Shown piece after piece: positions 22,701 through 33,492 of a DNA stretch of 64,000 nt. A program made the translations under genes and the position numbers. Each line of letters starts with the position of its first letter. The first letter of the stretch is position 1. The notes below the pieces were generated by a model. That model was not told the origin of the DNA and did not search any database. It was given only the letters and a program-made list of their open reading frames with translations. The stretch comes from Linum tenue (Eukaryota; Streptophyta; Magnoliopsida; Malpighiales; Linaceae). The DNA lies in NCBI GenBank assembly GCA_946122785.1, contig CAMGYJ010000006.1, positions 52,348,066 through 52,412,065 of the forward strand. Reading direction: 5' to 3'.

Positions 22701-24911
22701 CGAATGAGTTTCGCTTTATCATTAATATTGGTTAATTTATAATTATATTTAAAATATTAACCTGATTCGTTGGTCGGATGAATTTTATTTTGATAAATCT
22801 CATCATGTTTTTAAATAAGTTGAGGTTTCTAAAATAGTTAATTCATTATTTCATAGTAATCTTTATGGTATTTGCTGATTATGACATTACCGATAATGAG
22901 TTAATATGTATTTTTTATCAAGTCCTCATAGTTTACTGTTGTGTATTTTTTTCATATCTTAGAAGAAATTTGTGGATTTTTTATTATCGGATATGAAGTT
23001 GGAGTTGAAGAAAATATATGTCATCTAGAATGGTAGGAATTGAAGGTATATAAAAAATCAAGAGAATAACGAAAAGATTATGCCTAGAAATCTCAAATAT
23101 GGAAGAACACGAAAACATAATGTTTATTATATAAATTATTAGAATTTAGTGTATAGGCTTGATTGAATAATAAGTCGAGGCTGTTAAGTGTTAGATACTA
23201 ATGCACGTACAAAAGTTATGAAAATTCAACATTATAAAACCTTAAATTCTACTCTATCAATACAAACTTTGACTTTTCATGTGGAGTTAATAGCATAAAT
23301 TGTCACTCTATTATTCATTTTTCTCAAATCTATCCCTTTTATTTTTCACATCAAACATGCCCTTGTAATATATAGTATATACGTATTATCAAATTAAATT
23401 TAATGTCTTCTATGGTTTATCTTCTACATCCACAACTCCCAATAATTAATAACCACAATCTCATCCTCCAGCTGTCCCGCTTTCTCTTCCTTCGACCTAA
23501 CAATAATTAAACACAAAAACTTGTCCGTCACGAAAGAACCTTGAAGACGGACTTTTGAATTTCAACCACTTTATGAAAAGTCCACAATTATTGATTGATT
23601 TGACTCAATTATAAAAATTAGAACCCAAATTTTTTAGAATATATGGATTTCAAGTATCAAAGGTTGTCAACCTGGTTTAGCCCGTTGGCCCAGTCGATTA
23701 AGTGGGTTGAGGCTTAATGGTCTAATTGTTTTAGTCCGTTTTTGCCCGGATATATGAAAAAATTATTATATTGTTCATATATTTATAAATTATATAAAAT
23801 CTCATCTACATATGAATAATATTCTTCCTCGACCGGACTATCTACATTTGTTTCTCTATCTGCTATTTTTTGCTATCCTCCTTCGAGCTCCTAAAATGCA
23901 CTCCAACAACATGTATTTGTCACGCGATGAAGGTCGCACTCCTATGGTGGCGATGTGTGTCAGAAGTGGAATTAATGAGTAACGACCAAGTGGAAATTGA
24001 GCATGGGGGTGGTTGCGAGGGAAGACAATATGTGATGGAAGGCGAGTTCTTCCAGTAGTCTCTTTGTTAACAAAATTTACTTGACAGATTTATCTTACCA
24101 ATCGCGGAGCGGGAGCTAGAGCAGGAGCTAGAATGGGAGCGTAAGAGTGTATACTCTTCAAGAATTATAATTTGAGTGTGCCGAAAGAGCGTGAATATTA
24201 TATTATTTTAATTAATATATCATTTAACTTACTAACATGTTTTGGCCAAAATATTACATCAATGCATTGGTAAAAAAATAAAATCATTTTAGTAGAATAA
24301 TAGCTTTAAATAATCTGATTAGACCCGAAAAAAGAACAAACTTCAAACTTCAAAAGGTGAATAGAAACCCACAAAAGTTTACGATACTATTTTGTTTGAT
24401 TTTTTAAAAAAGGAAAAGAGAAATGAATGTATCGTTTATCCACCCTCATGCACTCAATTAGTTGTTAATAAAAGAGTCTATATCTTTTTCTTCTCCTTCG
24501 ATTCTTTGTTTTCTAAGTCGACTCTGGAGATCTCCTGTAGATGTACCAAATTGGCAAATTCTATATCATCGGCTATCTAATTAACCTCTTATCATTTTAT
24601 TTAGTCCCAAGCCCGTGATTTGATGATCTATTTGACAGTACTCATTCACGAACTCGTAGTGTATCCTTTTCGTCTTTGTTCTCCATATCTCTAACAGTAC
24701 CACATGTATTTCTTTCTCTCACGAAGAAGCAGGTCATCGTCTTCGAGCCAAAGCTGTTGATTTGGCTATAACTTGTTTCATTTTACTTTGTTTATACAGA
24801 GAAAAATTTCTCAAATAAGTGATATATGAAATAAAATTTGCGAACATTTCGATGCTTTAATTTTTAGTTTGAGCAACAATTTCTGGATTTTGGAAGTTTG
24901 TAGTTTCTGTA
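22701..24911. other. AT-rich intergenic DNA with a partial hAT MITE
   Basis: No gene is recognised. Positions about 23662-23790 begin AAAGGTTGTCAACCTGG and contain TTAGTCCGTTTTTGCCC and TATGAAAAAATTATTATATTGT. They match the left half of the MITE at 37711-38057, but the right end is absent, so this is a truncated or decayed copy. Confidence 0.45.
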
Positions 24912-25410
24912 AAATAATTATGAAGCAAAAATATAATTTCTACTTTCATTTTCGTTGTAGGAAATTTGAAATGAGACAACAATTTTCTCATTTTAGCATG
25001 ATATATTGTGCAGAGTGTATATAAAGACATGTCTTTACCCTACAAATTCATTAGCACATTGAAAAAAGGTGAAATGGACCAACTTATTAAACTCCCAATG
25101 ATTGTTGGATCCAATCATGTCAGAATAGGAAAAGGTTTAAAATTTGACCGTTAGCCGAACTAAAATGTTCAAAGAACCAATCCCATATAGTTTACACAAA
25201 GATATGAATACGATTGTGTAATAGTAGGTCTAAAAATTAATAATAATTTAACAATTATACATCACTTTTACATATTCAACACTGCAATTTGATAGGGAAT
25301 ATACGAAACAATGATATTTGGGCCGTGATTTTAAAGTTATCCTCTATTTATAAGATATATAGGAATTTAATTAAGTATTAAATAATAATTAAAATAAGGT
25401 ATTTGTCCTT
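24912..25410. repeat. Direct duplication, copy 1 (~0.5 kb)
   Basis: The segment is collinear with 25985-26477. Shared landmarks in order include GAAATTTGAAATGAGA, TGATTGTTGGATCC, AAAGATATGAATA, ATGATTTTAAAGTTATC and TATTTATAAGATA. It is non-coding, and divergence is clearly visible, so the duplication is old. Confidence 0.75.
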
Positions 25411-25984
25411 TGTTAGTCACCTAAAGTTTCAACTCAAATGCATGTTTCTTAATAATTTTTGCTTAGTATTTGTATGAGATGAGGTCGAGTGGTTCTATGA
25501 TTGTGCAGTTGGAGAAAAATGAAATTTGCTATTGCGGGATCATGATAGCTTTTGAGATGGTTGGGTAGTGTATTATAGGCTCTCAAATCTAAAGTAATAA
25601 GAAGAGACGATGGGATAGTCGAACATGGTTTGTGATGTTTCATGTTGTAGGGTTCTGTGATAAGTAAAATGATGGTATGATATTGTAGCTAAGTATACGA
25701 ATTTTTGAAAACAACATCATTTTGAAGTGGTTGGTGCTCGAATCAGTTGGTTAAATCGGTTGGATTTCCCACTAAGATAGACAAACTGGACTTTGACCCA
25801 ACCTAAGTAGACAACCAACTGGGCCTTCGGCACCCGCTGAGATACTCAAGTTTTGATAGAATTGGTTCGACCAACATAGTCATACTCGAATTGAAAATCA
25901 TGGTTATGACTTTTGTCTGTGTTTGAAGATACATTAATTCTAATTCCAATACTTGTCTACTTTCTATACAAAATAAAAATAAAT

Positions 25985-26477
25985 AATGGCGAAGGCAAAA
26001 ATGTCATTCATACTTTTGCTCTCGTTCTAGGAAATTTGAAATGAGATGACAATTTTATCGTGCCAATAGTATATATTGTGTAGAGTGTATATGTAGACAT
26101 GTCCTTCCTCTACAAATTCATTTTAATACATAAAAAGATGAAATAAACCAATCTATTAAACTCAACCTCTTCTAATGATTGTTGGATCCATCATGATGTC
26201 GGATTAGGAAGATGTTTAAAACTTAACGGTTAACCAAGCTAAAAACGTTCAAATAAAGAATCCGTCCCTATATAGTTTGCAGAAAGATATGAATATGATT
26301 GCCTCATAATGGTTCTATAAACTAATACTAATGTAGGAGTTCAACATCGCTTCTACACATTCGATATTGCAATTCGATATGTAATATTGAACCAATGATA
26401 TCGTGTCAATGATTTTAAAGTTATCGTCTATTTATAAGATAAATAGAAATTTAAATTAAGTATTAAAGTATAATTAA
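25985..26477. repeat. Direct duplication, copy 2 (~0.5 kb)
   Basis: This is the second copy of 24912-25410 in the same orientation, about 1.07 kb away. A third, short piece starts at about 26720 (GAAGACAAATATATCC followed by CTCGTTACAG) and matches only the first 60-70 bp. Confidence 0.75.
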
Positions 26478-26599
26478 ATATTTAATCGAAGTATCAAAAC
26501 ACCAATAAGTACCGAGCGAAGATTTAGCGACCTTAGCTAACCGTTGAAAAGTTATGGGATATTTTAATTTTAGCTTCATGTATGTTTTTTATTTAAAAT

Positions 26600-26700
26600 G
26601 ATACAACTAATCTATATGTTGTATGATTGGTTAAGATTCTTATCATAGTTGAAAATGATAATGGTTCAAATCCTAGTATGTGTATTTTTTGAAGAATAAA
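26600..26700 (+). repeat. tRNA-derived SINE-like sequence
   Basis: TGATTGGTTAAGATTC resembles a pol III A box. GGTTCAAATCC, about 45 bp downstream (near 26665), fits the B-box consensus GGTTCRANNCC. The intervening sequence does not fold as a functional tRNA by eye, so a SINE head or tRNA relic is more likely than a tRNA gene. Confidence 0.35.
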
Positions 26701-26799
26701 TGAGAAATAAATAGATCATTGTGAAGACAAATATATCCTTTCTACTTTTACTCTCGTTACAGAAAAATTTGAATTTAGTGCAGAAAAAATATCCGGCTA

Positions 26800-27988
26800 T
26801 CTATATAGCTGTAGATATAATCCTAGTCATCACACATTCCAAGCCACTTCTACATCCCATTTACAAGCACAGCTACGTAGAACCTACCATTTAAATAAAA
26901 GTTGCATCCCCACCACATACATGGAAACGAAATTTCCCCCATTCCTTATGGCTAAATACCAACTTCTTATTAATCATTAGATAATTATACGACCCTATTT
27001 CTCATACCCAAAGTTTACAGCTAGCTCAACCTGATTCTCCCACTCTAAAATCACAAATGGGTTTAATTATCATCTGTTTCCCCTCACCTAATTAAAACAT
27101 GCAGTATATATTGCCCCCAATACATATGCATCATCACTCCCACACAAAACGAATCCATAGATATGCATGCAAGTTAGGTAACATACATATGCATGTAGAA
27201 GTACCCGCATTTGGCCATTTCCCTCGTGACTTTATTAAAAAAAGAACCCAGAAACTATGACCTCGAATTAACAGGATCCCTAACTAACTCCCCAACAAGC
27301 AACTTAATTAAATGTACAATTACCCCTATGGAATTCTAATTGATCAATGCATCTAAGTAACTCTTTCCTCCTGCTATCTACAATAGTTACAAATTAGAAG
27401 GAAAATACATTGGATGGTTGAATCCTTTTTCCCCTTGTCATTCTCATACCTCCAAGAGCTCTCTCTCTCTCTCTCTGTATCTATTGTGCTAGCTAGTGTG
27501 GAGTGAAAACAAGAAGACAAACTACATATTCAGCTCCCACCATCTTTCCCTTAATAAAACCCACCTCAGTACCCTTGTTGATGATTCAAACCCCAAAGCT
27601 AGAAGTGACCACGTGTAGCTAGCTTGCTATAAGTTAGAAATGGTTCCAAGAACTTGTCATGGAAAAATAATGGGAGAAAGAACTGAAAAGCCAAGTGGGT
27701 TGTGCTTCTGCCCTCCTCCTTAATTATTAATCCCCCCCTCTCGTTAAGTTCTGGTCACCAGAAGCAAGGTAGACCACGTGTAGTTTTTAGGGTGGAAATT
27801 GGGAATAGGGGAAGTGGCAAGAAGTCAAGAGAAGTAATTGCCTCCTCTTTTATCTCAGTTAGTGGGAAACATCCTAAATATAATTAAAGTTATAAATTTG
27901 TTACTGTTGTACAAGAGCTTTGCTAATGTGTGTTGTAGGTTATTTTGCTTTGGATCATAGTCATTGATTTGGGTTATTTTGGTTTGGG
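26800..27988. other. Gene-poor segment with G-boxes and a CT repeat
   Basis: No coding exon is convincing. The segment has a (CT)n run near 27460-27477. The phrase GACCACGTGTAG, carrying a G-box CACGTG, occurs twice (27610-27615 and 27776-27781). Composition suggests a promoter or transcribed leader, but no gene could be attached. Confidence 0.35.
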
Positions 27989-28285
27989 TTATTGCAGGCT
28001 ACAAGATCCTCTGAAAAGGGTTCTTCTAGACATGGGCTGATTTTGGTAATTGGACTTTTGTTTCGGTGTGAGTTGATTCCACCAATCATTTTCCTCCGTC
28101 AGGGTAGCTAGCTGGCTATGGTCTATATCTCCAACATCTAACTCGATTTCCGTCGAGCCCTCCACCTCTCCTCCCGTTCTGATTCGACCCTCTCCTCTGC
28201 TGGCACTGCCATCCACTTCAAATCGTCCATCTGCTCCGCCGTCAACTACAATATCCCCCTCCGTCGACCTCTGCACCATCGCCAA
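27989..28285 (-). other. Unrecognised 98-codon open frame in a GC-richer patch
   Basis: The frame is rich in Gly, Glu and Asp early on (DGGADGRFEVDG) and has no domain I recognise. Its start codon and flanks give no clear splice context. It stands out mainly because the surrounding DNA is AT-rich. It may be an exon of an unrecognised gene, a decayed gene or chance. Confidence 0.2.
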
Positions 28286-29484
28286 TTATTCCATGATGTT
28301 AATTATTTCGCTCTCTTATGTGATTGGTTTGAATTCTTCATCATTAGAGGATGTGCTAGACGCCTAAAATCGATTCAGATCCTCACCACCGCTATAGAGA
28401 AGAAATCTCCAACCTGCATGAAACTATTCCAAACAAATTATTAGATAACAATGAGCTTGCGAAATCCAAAGCTTTGCAGATCCAAGAATTGCCCATATCA
28501 TTGGCTAAAGAGAAACCGCCGAATCCAGATGAGACATACTAAAAAACAGACCGAGACCACAACGGAGAAAACTCCTGAGTGCTTGCATGCCCCCAGATTT
28601 ATTCGGAAACAGATCTTACTGAAACGATGGCATGCAGCATAGCAGCTCCACTTGGGGATTTTCTTCCGCTTTCTTCTTTGATTTGATTAAAAATCCAAGA
28701 AAAAGGATAAGATTCATACCGATTCCTGTAATTTCGATGAACGGATGGGGATGTAAGGGGATGAAAGGACGCGTCTAAGAGCCGTAGTTTCAGATTCATT
28801 ATCCGCTCCAGTGAGCAGAACTAAAGCGGCAAAGAACATGCATGTAGAATTTGAGTAGAGCCGTAAAGGGATTTTTTCCAATTGATGATGAAAATGGAGA
28901 TAGATGGATGGATAGAGAGGGATTGTATTTGTCTCATCTGTAGAAATAAAAGAGATCGAGAGGCGGAGGGGATTGGGACTTGGGAGTGGGAGAGGGAGAG
29001 GGAGAAGGAGAGGGACAAACTGCGGTGGTCTAAGATTAGAAAAATAGATACTAAAGTTTTCCCTACTTTGGTAAACACCAAAGTGATAAAAATAAATATA
29101 TATGATTATTTAAGGGGTTAAAGAACGAATGCTTATGGGCTTGCAAACAGTAGGCCCAAAACCCAGCCTAAGTCGCCGCTGCGTAGCGCGTCTAACCCCC
29201 TAATATATATGAAATGAAAAGAATTTATTATTTGAGTGCTTCCATCTAATCTTAAGTTAATTAGACCCTCACAATATAGTTACTACTCAATTTTTGAGAG
29301 ATTTATAGTTTTAGATGCCATAACTCTAATGAACACCACGATCCATTTATCATATCACCCATATTTGAACTCCCTCACATGAAACATAAGTGTTAAAAAA
29401 AACTTGAACGTGATAGGGTGTGACATTGCAATTCCAGGCAAGAGCTTTAATCACGAAAATGAGAAAAGAACTGCCATGCTAGAT
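28286..29484. other. Intergenic DNA, no gene recognised
   Basis: Contains a purine-rich GGGAGAGGGAGA-type run near 28985-29015 and short random frames. No terminal repeats or gene structure were found. Confidence 0.4.
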
Positions 29485-29490
29485 CGACCA

Positions 29491-31948
29491 TTATGCCGAG
29501 AAAGAGTTCCCATCGGCGGCCATAGCCATCTCAGCTTGCCCTGACATCTCATTGTTGTTTGCTGTCTGGGAAGCTATCGCATTCTCTGGCTTATCATTCT
29601 TTTCCAGGTTGTGATCAAAATTGATCTTCTTGTGGAAAGAGGCCCCACACTCAGGGGTTTGAGATTCTGTAGTGGGATGCCCTATCCTATGTTGGACGGA
29701 CTTGGTGTTCTCATTTTAGGTTGATGACCTATTAATACACCTGTCCCTTTATCCTTCTCCTTACCTTGTCGCTCAAGCCAGTTACAGTAGGTTTCTTCCC
29801 ACTTTTTGGTTTGGCTGAGTTGGGATTGGGATCAAGGACCACACTTGTAACTTGGAGATCTTTCTGCTATGTACTTCTTCCAGGTATGAGATTACCATGA
29901 GGGCTTCCAAGGCTCGTCTTACTGGTCTTAGCTTGGTAGGTCATGGGTGATATTTTCTGGTTATCCTTCCTATTAATGATGATGTGTTGCTGCTCCTTCC
30001 CTTGCATTTTTTCCTTCTTCATATTTTCTTGTGCCTTCTTCCTAAGTCGTTTTTTCCTTTCTCAGTTTCCTCAGTCTTCTTGCTAGCTTCCCCATTTTCT
30101 TGTACATCTTTCTGGCTAGCCAAGATCTCCATATTCTCCTCGCCTTCCACTTCCACCCCTTTCATGAGTTGGGTAGAGTCATCACTACTACTATCTAGGG
30201 GTGAAATTATGGTGGAGTGGTTACACGCCCCACATTTTGTGGGTACAATATAGTAGTAGGGGTGGAATATGATAATTAAATATGATCTTGTATTTTCTTT
30301 CATACAAAAGCAAAAACATACAGATAAAAGTTACTAAAGGTGTCCACTTTTAATGAATCGATTATATCTCCACTCTTTGGATTATAGTGTTTTACAAACT
30401 AAAATTTTTTCATATAAAACTTATTAGGTGCGTATTTGATTTTGGTGGCTACTTCAATTTTTAGCCTCCCACTTTTCACATACTATTATTTTATAAAATT
30501 AATGCAGTAATTAAATATAATTAGTGTGATTATTGTGAATTTTGTGGGTTAACCGCGGTGGGTAGTGGGTAACCACTAACCACAAAAAATAATTATTTTA
30601 CTACCCACACCTAACCCACTACCCACAACTTGTGGGTATGGTTACCCACAATGGATGCAGGTTGGTGAATTTGCGGGTTATCCACAACCCACAACCCAAA
30701 CTTCCACCCCTACTACTATCATTTGCCTCATCCTCCTACCTATTCACCTCAAAGGCTGTGTATTTTGAACCCGTCTTGAGTGTTTCCTTGGTCTGCTTCT
30801 TGTTAACTTGTTTAGTTTCCACCGCGCTACTTCTTTGTTGTTGTTTCTTCCTATGAGGTCTTGAGGCCAACATCCATGGTCCAAAATCTTCCCAAGCCTC
30901 GGGCCTAATATCATGGTTCTCCGTAGGTGAATTGTTGTTTTTTATTCTTTCCTCTGGTGGTGAGTCGACTCCCTTTTGCTTCTCTTGGAAGCCATCCTCA
31001 AAGTGACCATAATACCACAAACAAAAAGACAGTGTGCAAACCTTCATATTCAACTCTCCTAATTCTTCTATTCAATTTGTATTTCGAGACTAGCCTTTTC
31101 CTAAAATCAATCTCCACACATATTCTGGCATAGTTTCCTCTGAAGCCATTAGAAGTATTATAATCAATTTTTTCGACCCTTCCCAACTTACTACCAATAT
31201 CCATGAGCATTTCTTCATCGAAAGACGCAAGAGGAAGTGTGGTAGCCTAACCCAGACAGTCTTCTTATTGATGACATCACAGTCAGGGTCGAAATCCAAT
31301 CTCTAAGGCTCTAAGACAATGTAGTGGTCTTCAATAATCCAGGGTCCTCCATAGAGTGCCCTACTGTAGTTCGGCTAGGAATCGAAAATGGCTTGAAAGT
31401 AACCATTCCTGATATCTTCAACCTTGACACCTTCCATTTTTGCCCACATCTTGTGAACTCTTCAATGGACAAAGGCAAAACATAAAGACTTACCCAGCAC
31501 ACGAAACATGATTACTCTGCACCATCATTGTTGGACTCTTGCATTTGTGCGTTTTTTAATCTGAATTGTAGGGCATTCCGGATCATCTTCACCATCATCA
31601 ACATCAAATTCGTCGGACATCAGTTAATCCCCATCGGGGATGACTAGAGGGGTTGGTTCCCTAGAATAGTATCTTTGTAGGAATCCTTATAGGTTTCCGA
31701 TGTTGTTTGTTGCGCCGTGAATTGATCTCCCTCGAAACTCCTCTTCTCCTGTTCATTCTCAATTAGTTCTTAATCTTGAGCTGTGGTTGTGGCCATCGCA
31801 AACACCATTTCTTCATTGTCAGGGGTTCTCTCGTTTGATGCAACCTTCGATATTTTACTCAATTAGATTGGAGAGCTCGTCGGCGATCCATCATGTGGCT
31901 GGAGGTTAGCATTCACCTCCGCCTCGGGGGGTTTCCCCCTTCTGCCAT
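29491..31948 (-). pseudogene. LINE ORF1 remnant (DUF4283 / zinc-knuckle type), split by a hAT MITE
   Basis: The minus-strand reading starts MAEGGNPPRRR at 31948. It shows CPTIQIKK near 31570, the DUF4283-like part near 31480-31250, then NTSNGFRGNYARICVEIDF near 31140 and RRVEYEGLH near 31050, which is the ARICVEVD...YEGLH signature of plant LINE ORF1. A zinc-knuckle relic (YYGHFEDGF) lies near 31000, but its cysteines are largely lost. After WEDFGPWMLASRPHRK near 30880 the reading is cut by the MITE at 30196-30712, then resumes to end near MAMAADGNSFSA with stop TAA at 29491-29493. Frameshifts and stops are frequent. ORF2 does not follow, so this is a separate fragment from the ORF2 at 33-36 kb. 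Confidence 0.75.
30196..30712. mobile_element. hAT-type MITE inserted in LINE ORF1
   Basis: Ends TAGGGGTGAAATTATGG and, reversed, TAGGGGTGGAAGTTTGG are flanked by a perfect 8-bp duplication CTACTATC (30188-30195, 30713-30720). The non-coding 517-bp body is rich in GTGGGTA and TACCCAC motifs that could fold back on one another. Confidence 0.82.
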
Positions 31949-32225
31949 CGCAATGGTCACAAAACTAGGAGAGAGGGCATATCGTCTCTTTCTAAAGTTT
32001 CTCTTTATTCCCTAGCTGCCTCTAATGTCCTTTTTTCATTTTTTTATGCTGCTATTCACCAGCATGCATATGTTTCTTCCTTTCGTTTGGTTTGTAAATA
32101 ATTTCTCAAGGGTAAATTACATACTTGTCACCCAATTTGTCATGTTTATAGTAACGCTTGCTAAAGGATATAAGGACGACTTATGGCGATTGAGGTGCGG
32201 AGATCGCCAATCTAGGGATTGGTAA
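31949..32225. other. Gap between LINE ORF1 and the solo LTR
   Basis: Short stretch without a recognised gene. It probably includes the 5' leader of the LINE fragment. Confidence 0.35.
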
Positions 32226-33492
32226 TGATAGTGAAACCAATCACACTACTACTATGACCCACTAGCTCAATTTAACCTCAACTAGCTTCACGTTGTAGGG
32301 ATAAAACCTATCTACTCCAAATGAGTTCTACCCATTCACACACTAGACCGTCGAGTCGATCGTCATAAACTCGACTTCCTAGCATTGCCTAGGTGGACGT
32401 CTAATAAGCAGGGTACAACCGTCTCGTCCATCATACTAGACTCATTCATCTACTCCTAACAAACTGAGGCGCTCGAATCCACTCTAATTCATGCACTCCT
32501 AAGTCCTAAGTAGTAGGCTACTATGAAAATAATTGGAGAGACAAACCCAAATATAATTACTCATAGATGAAGCATAAAACTCTAGGCAAATTCAATTCAT
32601 CCATAAATCACAAGAAAGAGAATGAATAATTACCTACCACCTAAGTTGCAACTAGGGCACATCGGATACAAACAATTCCACACTACTTGATGTAAAGAAA
32701 GACAATCATCAAATAGACAAAGGCAAATAGGTTCATAGTCATTCACAAATCTAGCCTAAAACATCCTATTACATATCAACCCAGGTTTGGGGATGAAGCC
32801 TCAAAGTACCTTGAGGGATTACCTATGAAAGGGGGGGGGGGGGGGGGGGGGGAGAGACTTGCAAAGATGAGAAAAAATCATGTAGAAATTCCCATATTAA
32901 AGGGGGGTGGGGAGTCCCCTATTTATAGATTTTTGGGGATGCGGGCAACTTCACGACTAAAAGGTTGAAGATCACGGGCGTGAACTTGGGGACAGAGCCC
33001 GCAATCTCGAAGTCGTCAAAATTACTCCTTGCTAGTGAGGAAGTTCGCGGCCCGACTTCAAGGTTGCGATCCATGAGTTGCGACCTCAATCTTTCTGGCC
33101 GTGTGGGACAACGAGAGTCGCGAGTCGACTATCGAATTTCTCTGGTCCTTCCTTGTTGGCTGCTCCTGAAGTTCACTGTTGAGTCGCCATAGTTAGTTGG
33201 CATGATCTCTTTGTTGAAGGGCGCGATCATGATGCTCCTCTTTGCGCCCTCTCTTCTGGACGTGGTCCTCACCCTTTGGATGTAATCTATCATTTTTGCC
33301 CCTTTTCCTGCACTTGTGACCTCTTTTCGTACCTAAAACGTTCATATAATCTAAAATAGCCTAATATGACAATATTTTGTTCGAGGAATGAATTAGGGAT
33401 ATATTTTATGACATATCAACCAATGATACCACAAAATGACTCAAAACGACCCTAAATATGAGGGCTAAATAACACCATTTTGGGTGTTATCA
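32226..33492 (-). repeat. Solo LTR, Athila-like
   Basis: On the minus strand the unit starts TGATAACACCCAAAATGG at 33492 and ends TTTCACTATCA at 32226, giving inverted TGATA/TATCA ends and a length of about 1.27 kb. GTAA adjoins both ends, an incomplete version of the usual 4-5 bp duplication. It interrupts the zf-RVT part of a LINE. Length, ends and layout match the LTRs at 47008-48248 and 61719-62982. No internal retroelement sequence is present, so it is a solo LTR. Confidence 0.62.
32831..32852 (+). repeat. Homopolymer of 22 G
   Basis: An uninterrupted G run lies in the solo LTR, with a second short run AAAGGGGGGTGGGG near 32900. Its length could be affected by sequencing or assembly error. 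Confidence 0.9.
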
